A stretch of 64,000 nucleotides of DNA. It comes from CALBPI01 sp039700805. GTDB lineage: Bacteria; Pseudomonadota; Gammaproteobacteria; Steroidobacterales; Woeseiaceae. The notes beneath the pieces are model-generated. The model was not told the DNA's origin. It did not search any database and was given only the letters and a program-made list of their open reading frames with translations. The DNA lies in NCBI GenBank assembly GCA_039700805.1, contig JBCAZE010000003.1:6112-70111 (forward strand), written 5' to 3'. Made by a program: the position numbers and the translations under genes. Of this stretch, positions 42,483-51,495 are shown piece after piece (the first letter of the stretch is position 1; each line of letters starts with the position of its first letter).

Positions 42483-45400
42483 ATGACATCAATACGGTCA
42501 TATCCTGCGCTCAACGAGGCTGTCCAAGCGGGCAGTGACGATGATCGTATTGGTGTCATCGGTCATCTTCGAGATGCGAGCGAGCTGCCGACCGGTGTTC
42601 GCATCATCACCCAATTCGGAGACGTTGCAACGCTGCGCCTGCAGCGAAACCAACTCAATGCACTCTGCGAAAGTGATGCCTGCCACAACATCGAAGCATC
42701 ACGGCGTATTCGAATCCCTTTCGACGAGTCGAGCATGGAATCTGAGGAGACACGAATCGACGCGTCGACAAATCCAGTCGTCTCAGTACGACGACCGCCT
42801 GGTGTCGCAGAGACCGGGCATGGCGTTGTGATCGGCATTATCGACTGGGGCCTTGATATCGCTCATCCCGCATTCCTCAAAGATGGTCGTACTCGCGTAC
42901 GCGCGTTATGGGATCAACGGGGCACTCAGCGGGAGGAAAATCGCTGGGGTTACGGGAGAATTTATGATCGAGCGGAGATCAATGCGGCGCTCGAAACCAG
43001 TAATCCCTACGACGCCCTCGATTATCAGCCGTGGCTGTCTGATCGAGACAACACAGGATCTCATGGTACACATGTCGCGAGTATTGCAGCTGGCGGGGTC
43101 TATCCTGGCGGCGAACCCGGCGTTGCGCCAGGAGCGGAGATTGTTTTCGTGCACTTGGCACGAACACCGAATGTACTGGCAGCCGGAGACCTTGGCGACT
43201 CTGTCTCGGTGCTTGAGGCATTGGATTTTATTTACGAAGTCGCAGGCGACAAGCCCGTCGTCGTCAACTTGAGCGTAGGCGCCCATAGCGGCAACCATAC
43301 TGGTCGCTCATTGGTGGAACGCGGCATCGATCAGTCGGTCTGGCTACAACCAGGACGCTCGGTCGTTAATAGTGCTGGCAACTACCGCCAAAAGGCCGCT
43401 CATGCATCGGGCCGTCTGAAAGCACCAGCGGTCGCGACACTACCTTTCGTGATCCCATCAGACGATCTTAATAACAGCGAAATTGAAGTCTTCTACCGCG
43501 ACACTGACCTTTTCGACGTTGTGGTCGTTGCGCCGGATGGGACAACTCACGGACCGGTATCGAAAGGTGATGATTTAGCAATCGAGATTGACGATCGCAA
43601 AGTCGGGCACCTCTACCATGAGCATGAGCCGCAGCATGGTGACCATCATATCGACTTGTTTTTGTACAGCGAAGCGGCGCCCGGTCAATGGGCGCTACAA
43701 CTAAAAGCAAGCAAAGTCATCGATGGGCGTTATCACGCATGGATCGAACGAGACTCCAGCAAGCAGCCGTTTTTTCGAGGCCCACTGGTCGATTCGCGAA
43801 CAACGATCGGAACACTAGCCAATGGCGAGTTTAGTATTACAGTCGGTGCCTATGACGCACACCTCGCACATCAACCGATAGGCGAGTTCTCTTCGAGTGG
43901 ACCGACCCGAACCGGCGCCATCAAACCGGAGCTAGTCGCACCCGGCGTCAAGGTCGCAGCAGCGCGATCTACAAACCCAGGCAGACAGGACACAGATCTC
44001 ACCACAGTGAAATCCGGGACCAGCATGGCAGCACCGTATGTTGCTGGGAGCGTCGCGTTGATGTTCGAAGCCTGCAAGCGACCAATGGAAATCACAGAGA
44101 CGCGTGCCCTGCTGCTGAGTGAACTTCGCGGCGCGGGACGTTGCCAACATGACGCTTGCCGTAAACATGACGTTCATACCGTCGGGTATGGCTATCTCGA
44201 TCTTGATCGATTGATGCGTCTCGTAAAACACAGGGAAGAACTTATGGATGACCACTATCACACCGAATCCACCGATTCGGTTGCCCCATTGGATCTGCCG
44301 GTACCGGTACTCGAGCTCTCGGAAGACGCACCAGAATGGGCGCCTGAGGATGAAGACAGAAAGGACGTTGACCTACCACTCGAGTCAGAACCGTTCTCAG
44401 ACGGTGTAATCGACGCTGCGGAAAGTAGTGGGTCGATAAACACGCGACTGGAGATGCCGAGATGCGAAACTGGCTGCCAACGAGCACCGGCATCAGGCGA
44501 TGTCTTAGTCCGAAGGAATGTTGCGGAGGGTGTCGATTATCGCGCCGTTATGATCACGGACCCGCAACCCAACATCAACGCGACAGCGATTGACGAAATC
44601 GTCGAGTCTCGAGGAAGCGGCTGGTACGCGCGAGTGATTGAGAAAAAACTGGGGTCGGATTTAGCACGCTACGCAATCCGTAAAGTCATGAACGCCGACG
44701 GCTCTCCTATTCGGGGACAAAAGATCTTACCGGTCACGACTGATATTGACGAGCACATGCCATCCGATGATTGCGATTCGGCGTTCGTGGAAGCGCTACC
44801 CAATCTCAGCGCCTGGCAACACCTCATCAGTTTTAGACCGCCCGTCGGCGTACAACGGTCTCTAGTCCGTTCTTACGCGCCAGATTGGTCGGTTCATAAG
44901 ATCGAAGATGCGCACGGTGACATCAACCTCGACTACTACCCGATTCGGGTGGTTCGGCTGCCACGCGTCGGCGGTCGCACAATCTCGGCCCAAGAGCTGC
45001 TGCGTATGCTGCGCCTTAACATCGATGGCTTTATCGACACGCGTATCTCCAGCTTCCGGCCCTACAATCGCGCTTCCGCGAGACGTTGGCGATCATCAAC
45101 TCCGGTTGGCAGTGTTCTGCACATCGATATGAAAACTGCGGGTGGCTATTTGAATCCCGATGATGGCTCTGTCGTTTGTGCTCGCGCCACGGCGAGTGAT
45201 TGGATTTTCTCGACAATTTGGACGCCGGCGGATTTCGGCCACCCAGTCAGTGGAAACCGGCAATTCGGTTTCACGCAGCAAAACGGAGAGTGGATTTTCT
45301 ACACCCGAGGGGCTGATAGAACCACCGGTCGTGTTGACTCATTAATGTCTGGCACCGTCTTCTCCAAAGCAGACGATCTCTGGCGAAGCCTTCAGCGCGG

Positions 45401-45521
45401 CCTCACCGATTTCATCAATACCAATGGTGGTGCAGCGGTCTACTTGAGCCGAACAAGCAGGCGTTACAACTGGCCAGCAGTAAAGAGCAGTTACTGGCGC
45501 CCCAGCACGCGATGGATTTGA
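42483..45521 (+). CDS. Csp-like S8 subtilisin-family protease with long unknown C-terminus
   Basis: A 1012-residue subtilase. The triad is D121 (IGIIDWGLDIAHP), H194 (GSHGTHVASIAAGG) and S514 (SGTSMAAPYVAGS), with oxyanion Asn N300 (SAGN). About 200 residues between N300 and S514 include a beta-rich insert (EVFYRDTDLFDVVVVAPDG, APGQWALQLKAS), as in the jelly-roll of clostridial Csp proteases. The N-terminal 110 residues look like a propeptide. After about residue 590 comes an acidic linker and an unknown domain of about 350 residues. No signal peptide is present, so it is cytoplasmic or exported by another route. Upstream Shine-Dalgarno is weak, implying coupling to the preceding gene. Confidence 0.85.
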   Translation: MTSIRSYPALNEAVQAGSDDDRIGVIGHLRDASELPTGVRIITQFGDVATLRLQRNQLNALCESDACHNIEASRRIRIPFDESSMESEETRIDASTNPVVSVRRPPGVAETGHGVVIGIIDWGLDIAHPAFLKDGRTRVRALWDQRGTQREENRWGYGRIYDRAEINAALETSNPYDALDYQPWLSDRDNTGSHGTHVASIAAGGVYPGGEPGVAPGAEIVFVHLARTPNVLAAGDLGDSVSVLEALDFIYEVAGDKPVVVNLSVGAHSGNHTGRSLVERGIDQSVWLQPGRSVVNSAGNYRQKAAHASGRLKAPAVATLPFVIPSDDLNNSEIEVFYRDTDLFDVVVVAPDGTTHGPVSKGDDLAIEIDDRKVGHLYHEHEPQHGDHHIDLFLYSEAAPGQWALQLKASKVIDGRYHAWIERDSSKQPFFRGPLVDSRTTIGTLANGEFSITVGAYDAHLAHQPIGEFSSSGPTRTGAIKPELVAPGVKVAAARSTNPGRQDTDLTTVKSGTSMAAPYVAGSVALMFEACKRPMEITETRALLLSELRGAGRCQHDACRKHDVHTVGYGYLDLDRLMRLVKHREELMDDHYHTESTDSVAPLDLPVPVLELSEDAPEWAPEDEDRKDVDLPLESEPFSDGVIDAAESSGSINTRLEMPRCETGCQRAPASGDVLVRRNVAEGVDYRAVMITDPQPNINATAIDEIVESRGSGWYARVIEKKLGSDLARYAIRKVMNADGSPIRGQKILPVTTDIDEHMPSDDCDSAFVEALPNLSAWQHLISFRPPVGVQRSLVRSYAPDWSVHKIEDAHGDINLDYYPIRVVRLPRVGGRTISAQELLRMLRLNIDGFIDTRISSFRPYNRASARRWRSSTPVGSVLHIDMKTAGGYLNPDDGSVVCARATASDWIFSTIWTPADFGHPVSGNRQFGFTQQNGEWIFYTRGADRTTGRVDSLMSGTVFSKADDLWRSLQRGLTDFINTNGGAAVYLSRTSRRYNWPAVKSSYWRPSTRWI

Positions 45522-45534
45522 AGGAGTACACACC

Positions 45535-46782
45535 ATGACAACACCGATCATCATCGTGCCGGGCATTATGGGCACGCGACTCGTTGACTCACGCGGTCGG
45601 CGACTCTGGGACCCCAATGCAGATATGTCCCGACAGAACATCATCAGATTGTTGGCCAATCCGGCTGCTGCCGGTGTCGAAGTAGGATTTCGGACGCGAT
45701 TCTTGCGTCTCGGAACCACTGCCATCCCGAGCACAAGAGCACGCGCCAGCTTAACTCAGCTTTTTCGGCAGCGTGGCATCGTCAACGGCGGTAATCTTGT
45801 TTGGGAGGGCGGCTACGACAAACTTGTGAAGGGGCTGTCGGATCCTGCGTTCAATACCAGTTGTGGTGGCGGCACTAAACTCTACGCCGCGGGGTACGAC
45901 TGGCGACAGAGCAATAGCACTTCGGCAAATCGCCTGAAGTCTGTTGTCGAACGCGCGATGCGTGAGACCGGCTCGAGCGATGTCATCCTAGTGGCGCACA
46001 GTATGGGTGGACATGTCGCGCGTTGGTTCTGCAAGCACGCAACAATCAACGGAACCCGCGGCCACCGTTTTGTCAGACATCTTTTCCTTCTTGGCAGCCC
46101 GATACATGGTGCGAGTAAGGCGTATCGCGCACTCCGACAATCCTTCGTGACAGCGGATACGATCGCGGACATTGCCTTGCCGCAACACGTCGATACTTAT
46201 GACGATTCTGTCGTCGACTTAGCCGGCCGCGCTGTATCCTCACTCGTGAAGGTGATCCCCTCTGTGTATGAGCTGTTGCCAACACGAGCGTTTTGCAACG
46301 CCAATCCAAATTGGCTTCGATTTAACACAAGCCTTGCAGGTATTGCGGATGCTTCCAATCCAAGTCGGTTGTATAGCAATCGACACACTGGCCTGACAAC
46401 AAACGGCGTTACCAATACGCTTGTCACCGCTTTTCTGGCAGGCCGCGATGTCTTTGATCGTTATCTTGGTACTTACCTGCCGGCGCAAACCACAGTCGTC
46501 TATAGCGATAGTGAACCCACAGAGACGGTTATGCGAATCGAATCGAACGGGAGCCTTGCGAGAGCCGGCGGTCGACGACTAAACCTAGGTGACGGCACCG
46601 TCCCTACTTACTCGGCCAGCGCACAAGGAAATGGCAACCAGAACATCCCAAGACTTGCGATTCGTGGCGTCGACCATGTCGGTGTCGCCAATCATCCGTT
46701 CGCAGTCAGACGAATCCAACAGCTCGTTGCCGCACAATGCGTGCGCCGACAAACCGCCGACGGCTGGAGGGCCGCGTTATGA
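45535..46782 (+). CDS. LCAT/PGAP1-like alpha/beta-hydrolase lipase
   Basis: A 415-residue esterase/phospholipase candidate. It opens with PIIIVPGIMGTRLVDSRGRR, the LCAT-family oxyanion and lid-proximal segment. The nucleophile is S156 in ILVAHSMGGHVARW; Asp is likely in NLGDGTVPTYSAS and His in GVDHVGVANHP. The core is complete, so activity is expected. It lacks any signal peptide, unlike most LCAT-like lipases of Gram-negatives. AAGGAG precedes the ATG; its end overlaps the next gene by ATGA. Substrate would be acyl-ester lipid, by family knowledge. Confidence 0.88.
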   Translation: MTTPIIIVPGIMGTRLVDSRGRRLWDPNADMSRQNIIRLLANPAAAGVEVGFRTRFLRLGTTAIPSTRARASLTQLFRQRGIVNGGNLVWEGGYDKLVKGLSDPAFNTSCGGGTKLYAAGYDWRQSNSTSANRLKSVVERAMRETGSSDVILVAHSMGGHVARWFCKHATINGTRGHRFVRHLFLLGSPIHGASKAYRALRQSFVTADTIADIALPQHVDTYDDSVVDLAGRAVSSLVKVIPSVYELLPTRAFCNANPNWLRFNTSLAGIADASNPSRLYSNRHTGLTTNGVTNTLVTAFLAGRDVFDRYLGTYLPAQTTVVYSDSEPTETVMRIESNGSLARAGGRRLNLGDGTVPTYSASAQGNGNQNIPRLAIRGVDHVGVANHPFAVRRIQQLVAAQCVRRQTADGWRAAL

Positions 46783-47579
46783 ACACGGTAATAGAGGCAC
46801 CTAGACTTGCCGATGCGCCGCTGGACGAGCGAGCGACTTGTCGCTTCAACCTATTAGATCCATATGCAGACGGTGTTGGTGAGTACCACATCAACACGCA
46901 TGTTGTTTACTTTCGACCGCCGGGGAACACCTCTCCACAGGCGATGACACGCGCGTTGTTCAACATGTTCCCGACGGTCTTCAATCCAAATAACGTCGCT
47001 GTCGTACAGCAAAGCACTTGTCGCTTTCAAAACAAAGGGACGCTCAAGTTCACCGGCAAGGTTCCCGCTCTACCAGATCTCCACGATGACTGGGTGGCGA
47101 CGGAATGGCGCGGCAGTAACTTCCGAGCACAGACCTTGGAGCGACGATGGCTCGAACGTTGGGAAGTGGCGGCGCTGGCTGCCAGAGTGCCTTTACCCGG
47201 GTTTCCAGGCCTTCCTGTTGGACTCGCGCTGCCGATCAATAGACGCCATTTCCTTGCCGGCGTGAGATCCTGGCATGTTGGGCAAATGCCGAGTCGCGGT
47301 CTGTACTTTCTAGAAACTGCAGCGTTCGAGCGCTACTCACACCGCGCCTTCATCGCGGCGGCACCCATGATCAACATTCGCGCACAGATCCTAGAAACAT
47401 GGACCAAACTGCTGGAGAACTTCTTGTTAAGCATCAACGCCACAGCAGTCAATTTCACGCCACCAGGCTATCAAATCAATCGCGCGATTCGCTATCAACG
47501 TGCCAGCGCACAAAACCCATCTCAGTTACGAGCGACACCATGGTTCGCGGGGCTGCTTTCGCGGCACAGCGGCCTGTAG
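46779..47579 (+). CDS. Unrecognised protein coupled to the lipase
   Basis: A 266-residue soluble protein whose start overlaps the lipase stop (ATGA), so it is probably made in step with it. The sequence is aromatic- and proline-rich (YHINTHVVYFRPPGNTSPQ, FNMFPTVFNPNNVAV, GLYFLETAAFERYSHRAF). A C-terminal helix follows (QILETWTKLLENFLLSI). There is no signal peptide or membrane segment. It may be a chaperone, inhibitor or targeting partner of the lipase. The lipase-coupled position and last place in the cassette are the only evidence for this. Confidence 0.6.
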   Translation: MNTVIEAPRLADAPLDERATCRFNLLDPYADGVGEYHINTHVVYFRPPGNTSPQAMTRALFNMFPTVFNPNNVAVVQQSTCRFQNKGTLKFTGKVPALPDLHDDWVATEWRGSNFRAQTLERRWLERWEVAALAARVPLPGFPGLPVGLALPINRRHFLAGVRSWHVGQMPSRGLYFLETAAFERYSHRAFIAAAPMINIRAQILETWTKLLENFLLSINATAVNFTPPGYQINRAIRYQRASAQNPSQLRATPWFAGLLSRHSGL

Positions 47580-47607
47580 TGGCGAGTCCGCAATCAACAA
47601 CGGTAGG

Positions 47608-49026
47608 TCAACGTGGGCGTAGCGGATCCTTATCGATGTCCATCATTTGCTGCTGGAACTGAACGCTCAATACTTGGACGACATCGCGATGAGCATCGCT
47701 CACGTCCAAGAGTTCCAAGGGGTCATCGTCGAGATTGTACAAAGCAACCGGCTGCTGATCGTCATCGAGCAGCAATTTCCAACTGCCTTTTCGTATTGCA
47801 TAGTCGGGGCCATCCGCATCTTCAAGTGCCCACATCAGACTACGCGGAGGTAGCGAATCGCCAGCCAACGCATCACTAATATCAATGCCATCGATGGCGC
47901 GATCCGTTGGAATATCTGCATCAACCAAGGTCGCCAACGTCGTGAATAAATCCGTACCGATGATCACTTCGTCCGATTCGCTGCCCGCCTGGGTGATACC
48001 GGGTACACGTAGAATCGCTGGCACACGAATCCCGCCCTCATACACGCGATGCTTCCGACCACGCAAACCGCCGGTGCTGCCATGGGCATTCACTTCCCAC
48101 CAAGTGCGCCAGTTCTCAGTGACCGGACCATTGTCGCTTGCGAAGACGATCACCGTATCGTCATAGAGTCCGAGTTCACGCATCGCCGACAGCAGTCTGC
48201 CGATTTGGTGATCCATGTAAGTGACATTCGCGTAATACTCGCCCGGACCTCTAGGAATCAACAGCTCGATAGGCGGCTTGGCACCACCGGAAGGAATCGG
48301 AACGACCTCGCCGTTGATGAACTCACGATATTTCTCGTTGAACTCAGGCGGATTCTCGAATGTGGTGTGGGGTTCGGCCATATTGAACATCAACAAGAAC
48401 GGCTGATCGTCATCGTGTGCCGTCAACCAACGCACAGCTTCATCCACATAGATCTCGGCAATGTAACCTTCCTGTTCACCGACTGGCTCATGTCCGCGAT
48501 GGATGTTGATGGGGTTGCGGCTGGTTGGAATCTGGAACGCATTGTGGCCGAAAAAATAGTCGAAGCCTTGCTCGGTCGGTTGAGGCTCGGCGCGACTCGC
48601 CAAACTCGAGTTGAGGTGCCATTTTCCGACGAGTGCCGTCGCGTACCCTTCATCTTTCAAGAGTTCCGGCAACGTGATTTCATGATCACGCAGATACACA
48701 CCACTGCCATGCGGTATCCAACTCCGGATACCGGTTCGATACGGGTGGCGCCCGGTCAATAACGCAGCACGTGATGGTGAGCACAGCGGCGAAGGGGCGT
48801 AGTAACTGGTCAACGTCATACCATCCGCCGCCAACGCATCCAGGTGGGGTGTCTCGATCACGGGATGACCAAAACTACCGAGATCGCCATAGCCAAGATC
48901 ATCAACGTAAATGATAAGAATATTGGGTGGTGACTCATCGCCATCGGCATCCGCTTCGGTGAAACCAAAACAAAAGAAGAGGCCAAGTAGTGCAATGCGA
49001 TGAACGAGTGGTCGATTAAATGACAT
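47608..49026 (-). CDS. Secreted sulfatase (arylsulfatase type I)
   Basis: A 472-residue sulfatase. Signal peptide ends near FTEADA. Active-site C82 in CSPSRAALLTG lies in the C-x-P-S-R motif, so it needs oxidation to formylglycine by a sulfatase-maturating enzyme not encoded here. Metal ligands are visible in YVDDLGYGD and FASDNGPVTEN, and a LVGKWHLNSSL segment is present. It probably desulfates polysaccharide such as algal or host glycans. The start at 49026 is preferred over the longer frame at 49245, which runs through the endonuclease III gene. Confidence 0.92.
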   Translation of the reverse strand: MSFNRPLVHRIALLGLFFCFGFTEADADGDESPPNILIIYVDDLGYGDLGSFGHPVIETPHLDALAADGMTLTSYYAPSPLCSPSRAALLTGRHPYRTGIRSWIPHGSGVYLRDHEITLPELLKDEGYATALVGKWHLNSSLASRAEPQPTEQGFDYFFGHNAFQIPTSRNPINIHRGHEPVGEQEGYIAEIYVDEAVRWLTAHDDDQPFLLMFNMAEPHTTFENPPEFNEKYREFINGEVVPIPSGGAKPPIELLIPRGPGEYYANVTYMDHQIGRLLSAMRELGLYDDTVIVFASDNGPVTENWRTWWEVNAHGSTGGLRGRKHRVYEGGIRVPAILRVPGITQAGSESDEVIIGTDLFTTLATLVDADIPTDRAIDGIDISDALAGDSLPPRSLMWALEDADGPDYAIRKGSWKLLLDDDQQPVALYNLDDDPLELLDVSDAHRDVVQVLSVQFQQQMMDIDKDPLRPR

Positions 49027-49072
49027 CAAAAATACCAATACGATAAACAGGCGGTAGCATTCAACACGCTGC

Positions 49073-49750
49073 TCATCGACGTCGTGACGAACGGAGACGG
49101 TTGTTTTCACGCGCCTCGTCGCGCATACGTTTCTTGGTCGCTGTGAACGAACAAATCGGACAGGTTTCGAGATCATGGAAACGTGCGGGGCAGTATTCGC
49201 GCCCGAAGAAGATGATCTGCAAATGCAGCTTGTTCCAAAGCTCACGAGGAAAGATCTTCTTGAGATCTCTCTCTGTCTTCTCGACAGACTTGCCGTCTGA
49301 CAATCCCCAGCGAGCGGCCAACCGATGAATGTGTGTGTCTACGGGAAACGCGGGGACACCGAACGCCTGCGACATCACCACCGATGCGGTCTTGTGACCG
49401 ACTCCAGGCAGCGCCTCGAGCCCTTCGAAGGTCTCTGGTACATCGCCACCATCGGCAACCAACATCTCAGAGAGCTTCTTAATGTTCTTGGCTTTCTGCG
49501 GCGCCAAACCTAGCTGACGGATCAACGTGAGAATGTCCTCAGTGGGTAACGCGGCCATCGCGAACGGATCAGGACCACGAGCGAACAGCGCCGGTGTGAC
49601 TTCATTAACCTTTTTGTCTGTCGTTTGTGCCGACAGCAAGACAGCGATCAACAACTCAAAGTCATTCCGGTGGTCTAACGGCACCGGTGTTTCCGGATAC
49701 AAGTCCTCTAGAATTTCAACGATCCGTTCGGCTTTTTCTTGGCGTCTCAT
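49073..49750 (-). CDS. nth: Endonuclease III (DNA glycosylase/AP lyase)
   Basis: Repairs oxidised pyrimidines. The 225-residue protein has the HhH-GPD core: LIAVLLSAQTTDKKVNEV, LEALPGVGHKTASVV with the catalytic Lys, and FPVDTHIHRLAAR with the catalytic Asp. The iron-sulfur loop reads C-x9-C-x2-C (EYCPARFHDLETCPIC) and the expected fourth Cys is missing. Canonical Nth is C-x6-C-x2-C-x5-C, so the cluster is either lost or unusually ligated. Start at ATG 49750 is preferred to 49840, which adds an unconserved leader. Confidence 0.92.
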   Translation of the reverse strand: MRRQEKAERIVEILEDLYPETPVPLDHRNDFELLIAVLLSAQTTDKKVNEVTPALFARGPDPFAMAALPTEDILTLIRQLGLAPQKAKNIKKLSEMLVADGGDVPETFEGLEALPGVGHKTASVVMSQAFGVPAFPVDTHIHRLAARWGLSDGKSVEKTERDLKKIFPRELWNKLHLQIIFFGREYCPARFHDLETCPICSFTATKKRMRDEARENNRLRSSRRR

Positions 49751-49913
49751 ACGGCAAGTGTATTCGGAAACAGCAACCGGCAATAGGTTTGGCGACACCG
49801 CCGATCGCTTGCATGCATTCAGTACGCGGCCGCCATACATTTAGTTTACGAATTTCGTGAAGAGACTGGCGCGAGTTATGCTCGGAACACTCATAAAAAA
49901 AGGGATACACGGC

Positions 49914-50339
49914 ATGTTGGCCGAACACACACTTCCGAGGCATCCGATACTGACTGTATTGGCGCGATTTCTTCTTGTGTCGCTGTTTTTGTTATCAGGC
50001 GTCACGCACTTCACCAATGTGCCGTACTACGTTTCCTTGATGCCACCCGAAACGCCGTACCCGCTGTTGTGGATTTATCTGTCTGGCGTGGTAGAGCTCG
50101 CAGGGGCGCTGATGATCTTGTTCAACTGGCGGCCTAGACTCGGCGCCTGGCTGCTTGTCATATTTTTGATACCGGTGACGATCGTCGTCCACGGTTATGA
50201 GATGACACACGCGACGGATCCTGTCATCCGCGCGCTACAGCAGGCGCACTTTCTCAAAGGTTGGGCTTTGGTGGGCGCGGCTCTACTCGTCTCGCAGATT
50301 GGTTGCTCACACCCTGCAGCGACAGCGAAAGAAGAATAG
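49914..50339 (+). CDS. DoxX-family membrane protein
   Basis: A 141-residue protein with four transmembrane helices (LTVLARFLLVSLFLLSGVTH, LWIYLSGVVELAGALMIL, LLVIFLIPVTIVVHG, GWALVGAALLVSQIG). The RFLLVSLFLLSGVTHF and ELAGALMILFNWRPRL segments fit DoxX/SURF4-like proteins. The start is uncertain: ATG 49914 has AAGGGA upstream, while 49878 or GTG 49857 would add 12-19 residues. Divergent from nth, convergent with the LysE gene. Confidence 0.8.
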   Translation: MLAEHTLPRHPILTVLARFLLVSLFLLSGVTHFTNVPYYVSLMPPETPYPLLWIYLSGVVELAGALMILFNWRPRLGAWLLVIFLIPVTIVVHGYEMTHATDPVIRALQQAHFLKGWALVGAALLVSQIGCSHPAATAKEE

Positions 50340-50425
50340 GGGCACTTGCGCTTGGCGTAACAACCAGCGCTCTCCACTGACCCATGTGGCGACCGACGGC
50401 AGTGTCGGTGCTGGGCGCGACTCAT

Positions 50426-51052
50426 CTAGTCGTTGGCGTTGGACCTTAAGCCGAGCAATACTGCGGCACCGATGAGGCTGACCCCTGCGGCTCGCTCAAC
50501 CCATGCCTTGTAGCGACTCTTGAGACGCTGCGACAACCAGCTGGCGCCTTTGCCGTAGGCTGAAAGAAAGCAGCCATCGATCAGAAGATAGGTGCCGCTC
50601 AGAATCAGCATTTGCGAAAGCAACGGTTGGTCGGGGTTCAGGAACTGGGGAAACAGCGCTGCGAAGAACACCACCGCTTTCGGGTTGGCTGCTGACGTCA
50701 CAAAACCTCGAAACCAGAGTTTTGATATCGATGCTTGTGACGTCTGACTGTCCTCTTCCGCTGTCGCAAATGATGCCATGATCTGCCGGACGCCAACCCA
50801 TACCAGATACGCCACACCGGACCATTTGATGATCGCAAAACCGTAGCGTGACGCGGTAATCACCGCCGCAAGACCGAAACCGGCCAACAACATCTGGATA
50901 AGATTCGCCGAAAGATCGCCCGCAGCTGTCGCCAACGAGCGTCCGAAGCCGTTCGACATACTCACCGACAGCATCAATAAATGGCTCGGACCAGGGGTGC
51001 TCATAAACAACAGCACCGTGCCGACGTAAAGCAACCAAACATCGAGCGTCAT
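50426..51052 (-). CDS. LysE/RhtB-family amino-acid exporter
   Basis: A 208-residue inner-membrane protein with six helices. The N-terminal VGTVLLFMSTPGPSHLLMLS contains the LysE-family TPGP motif, and GFVTSAANPKAVVFFAALFP carries the second motif. RhtB-type members export homoserine, threonine or similar amino acids; the substrate here is not evident. It follows the VOC gene by 17 bases and may share a transcript. Confidence 0.92.
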   Translation of the reverse strand: MTLDVWLLYVGTVLLFMSTPGPSHLLMLSVSMSNGFGRSLATAAGDLSANLIQMLLAGFGLAAVITASRYGFAIIKWSGVAYLVWVGVRQIMASFATAEEDSQTSQASISKLWFRGFVTSAANPKAVVFFAALFPQFLNPDQPLLSQMLILSGTYLLIDGCFLSAYGKGASWLSQRLKSRYKAWVERAAGVSLIGAAVLLGLRSNAND

Positions 51053-51069
51053 CGCAGCGACCTTAACCG

Positions 51070-51459
51070 TTAGCTCGCGACGTGCTGATAGATCTGTATG
51101 AGATTGCCGCAGGTGTCGGCAAACACAGCCATCTTCACAGGACCGGCGTCGGTGGGCTCGGTCGTGAAAGCAACGCCCGCATCGGACAGGCGCTTAAACT
51201 CCGCATCCATGTCGTCCACTTCGAACGCGGTCATCGGAATGCCTTGCTCGAATAGCGCCTCTTGAAATGTTTTTCCAGCCGGATTGGCGTTGGGTTCGAG
51301 CGACAGTTCAACATCACCACCTTCGGGTGATTTCACGCTAATCCAACGGTATTCACCCATCGGAATATCCTGACATTTCACAAACCCAAGAACGTCCGTG
51401 TAGAAATCCAAGGCCTTTTGTTGGTCGTCCACCATGATGGCGGTCAGGCTGATTTTCAT
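51070..51459 (-). CDS. VOC-family (glyoxalase-like) protein
   Basis: A 129-residue single VOC unit: KISLTAIMVDDQQKALDFY, LGFVKCQDIPMGEYRWISV, FEVDDMDAEFKRLSDAGV and KMAVFADTCGNLIQIYQ. Metal ligands of true glyoxalase I are not fully in place, so it may be a resistance or lyase-like VOC protein. The preceding gene on this strand is an AraC-type regulator 36 bases upstream, a pairing common for VOC genes. Confidence 0.88.
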   Translation of the reverse strand: MKISLTAIMVDDQQKALDFYTDVLGFVKCQDIPMGEYRWISVKSPEGGDVELSLEPNANPAGKTFQEALFEQGIPMTAFEVDDMDAEFKRLSDAGVAFTTEPTDAGPVKMAVFADTCGNLIQIYQHVAS

Positions 51460-51495
51460 TGTTATGCTCCTGCGAATAGGGAATCAACGTGAAGT

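Noticed and set aside
38478..47579. Prophage or contractile-injection cluster
   Set aside because: No capsid, portal, terminase, sheath, baseplate, integrase or lysis gene could be recognised, so this label cannot be supported.
49073..49245. N-terminal extension of the sulfatase across the nth gene
   Set aside because: The extra 73 residues lie antiparallel-free within the nth gene and lack a signal peptide. The signal peptide begins at 49026.
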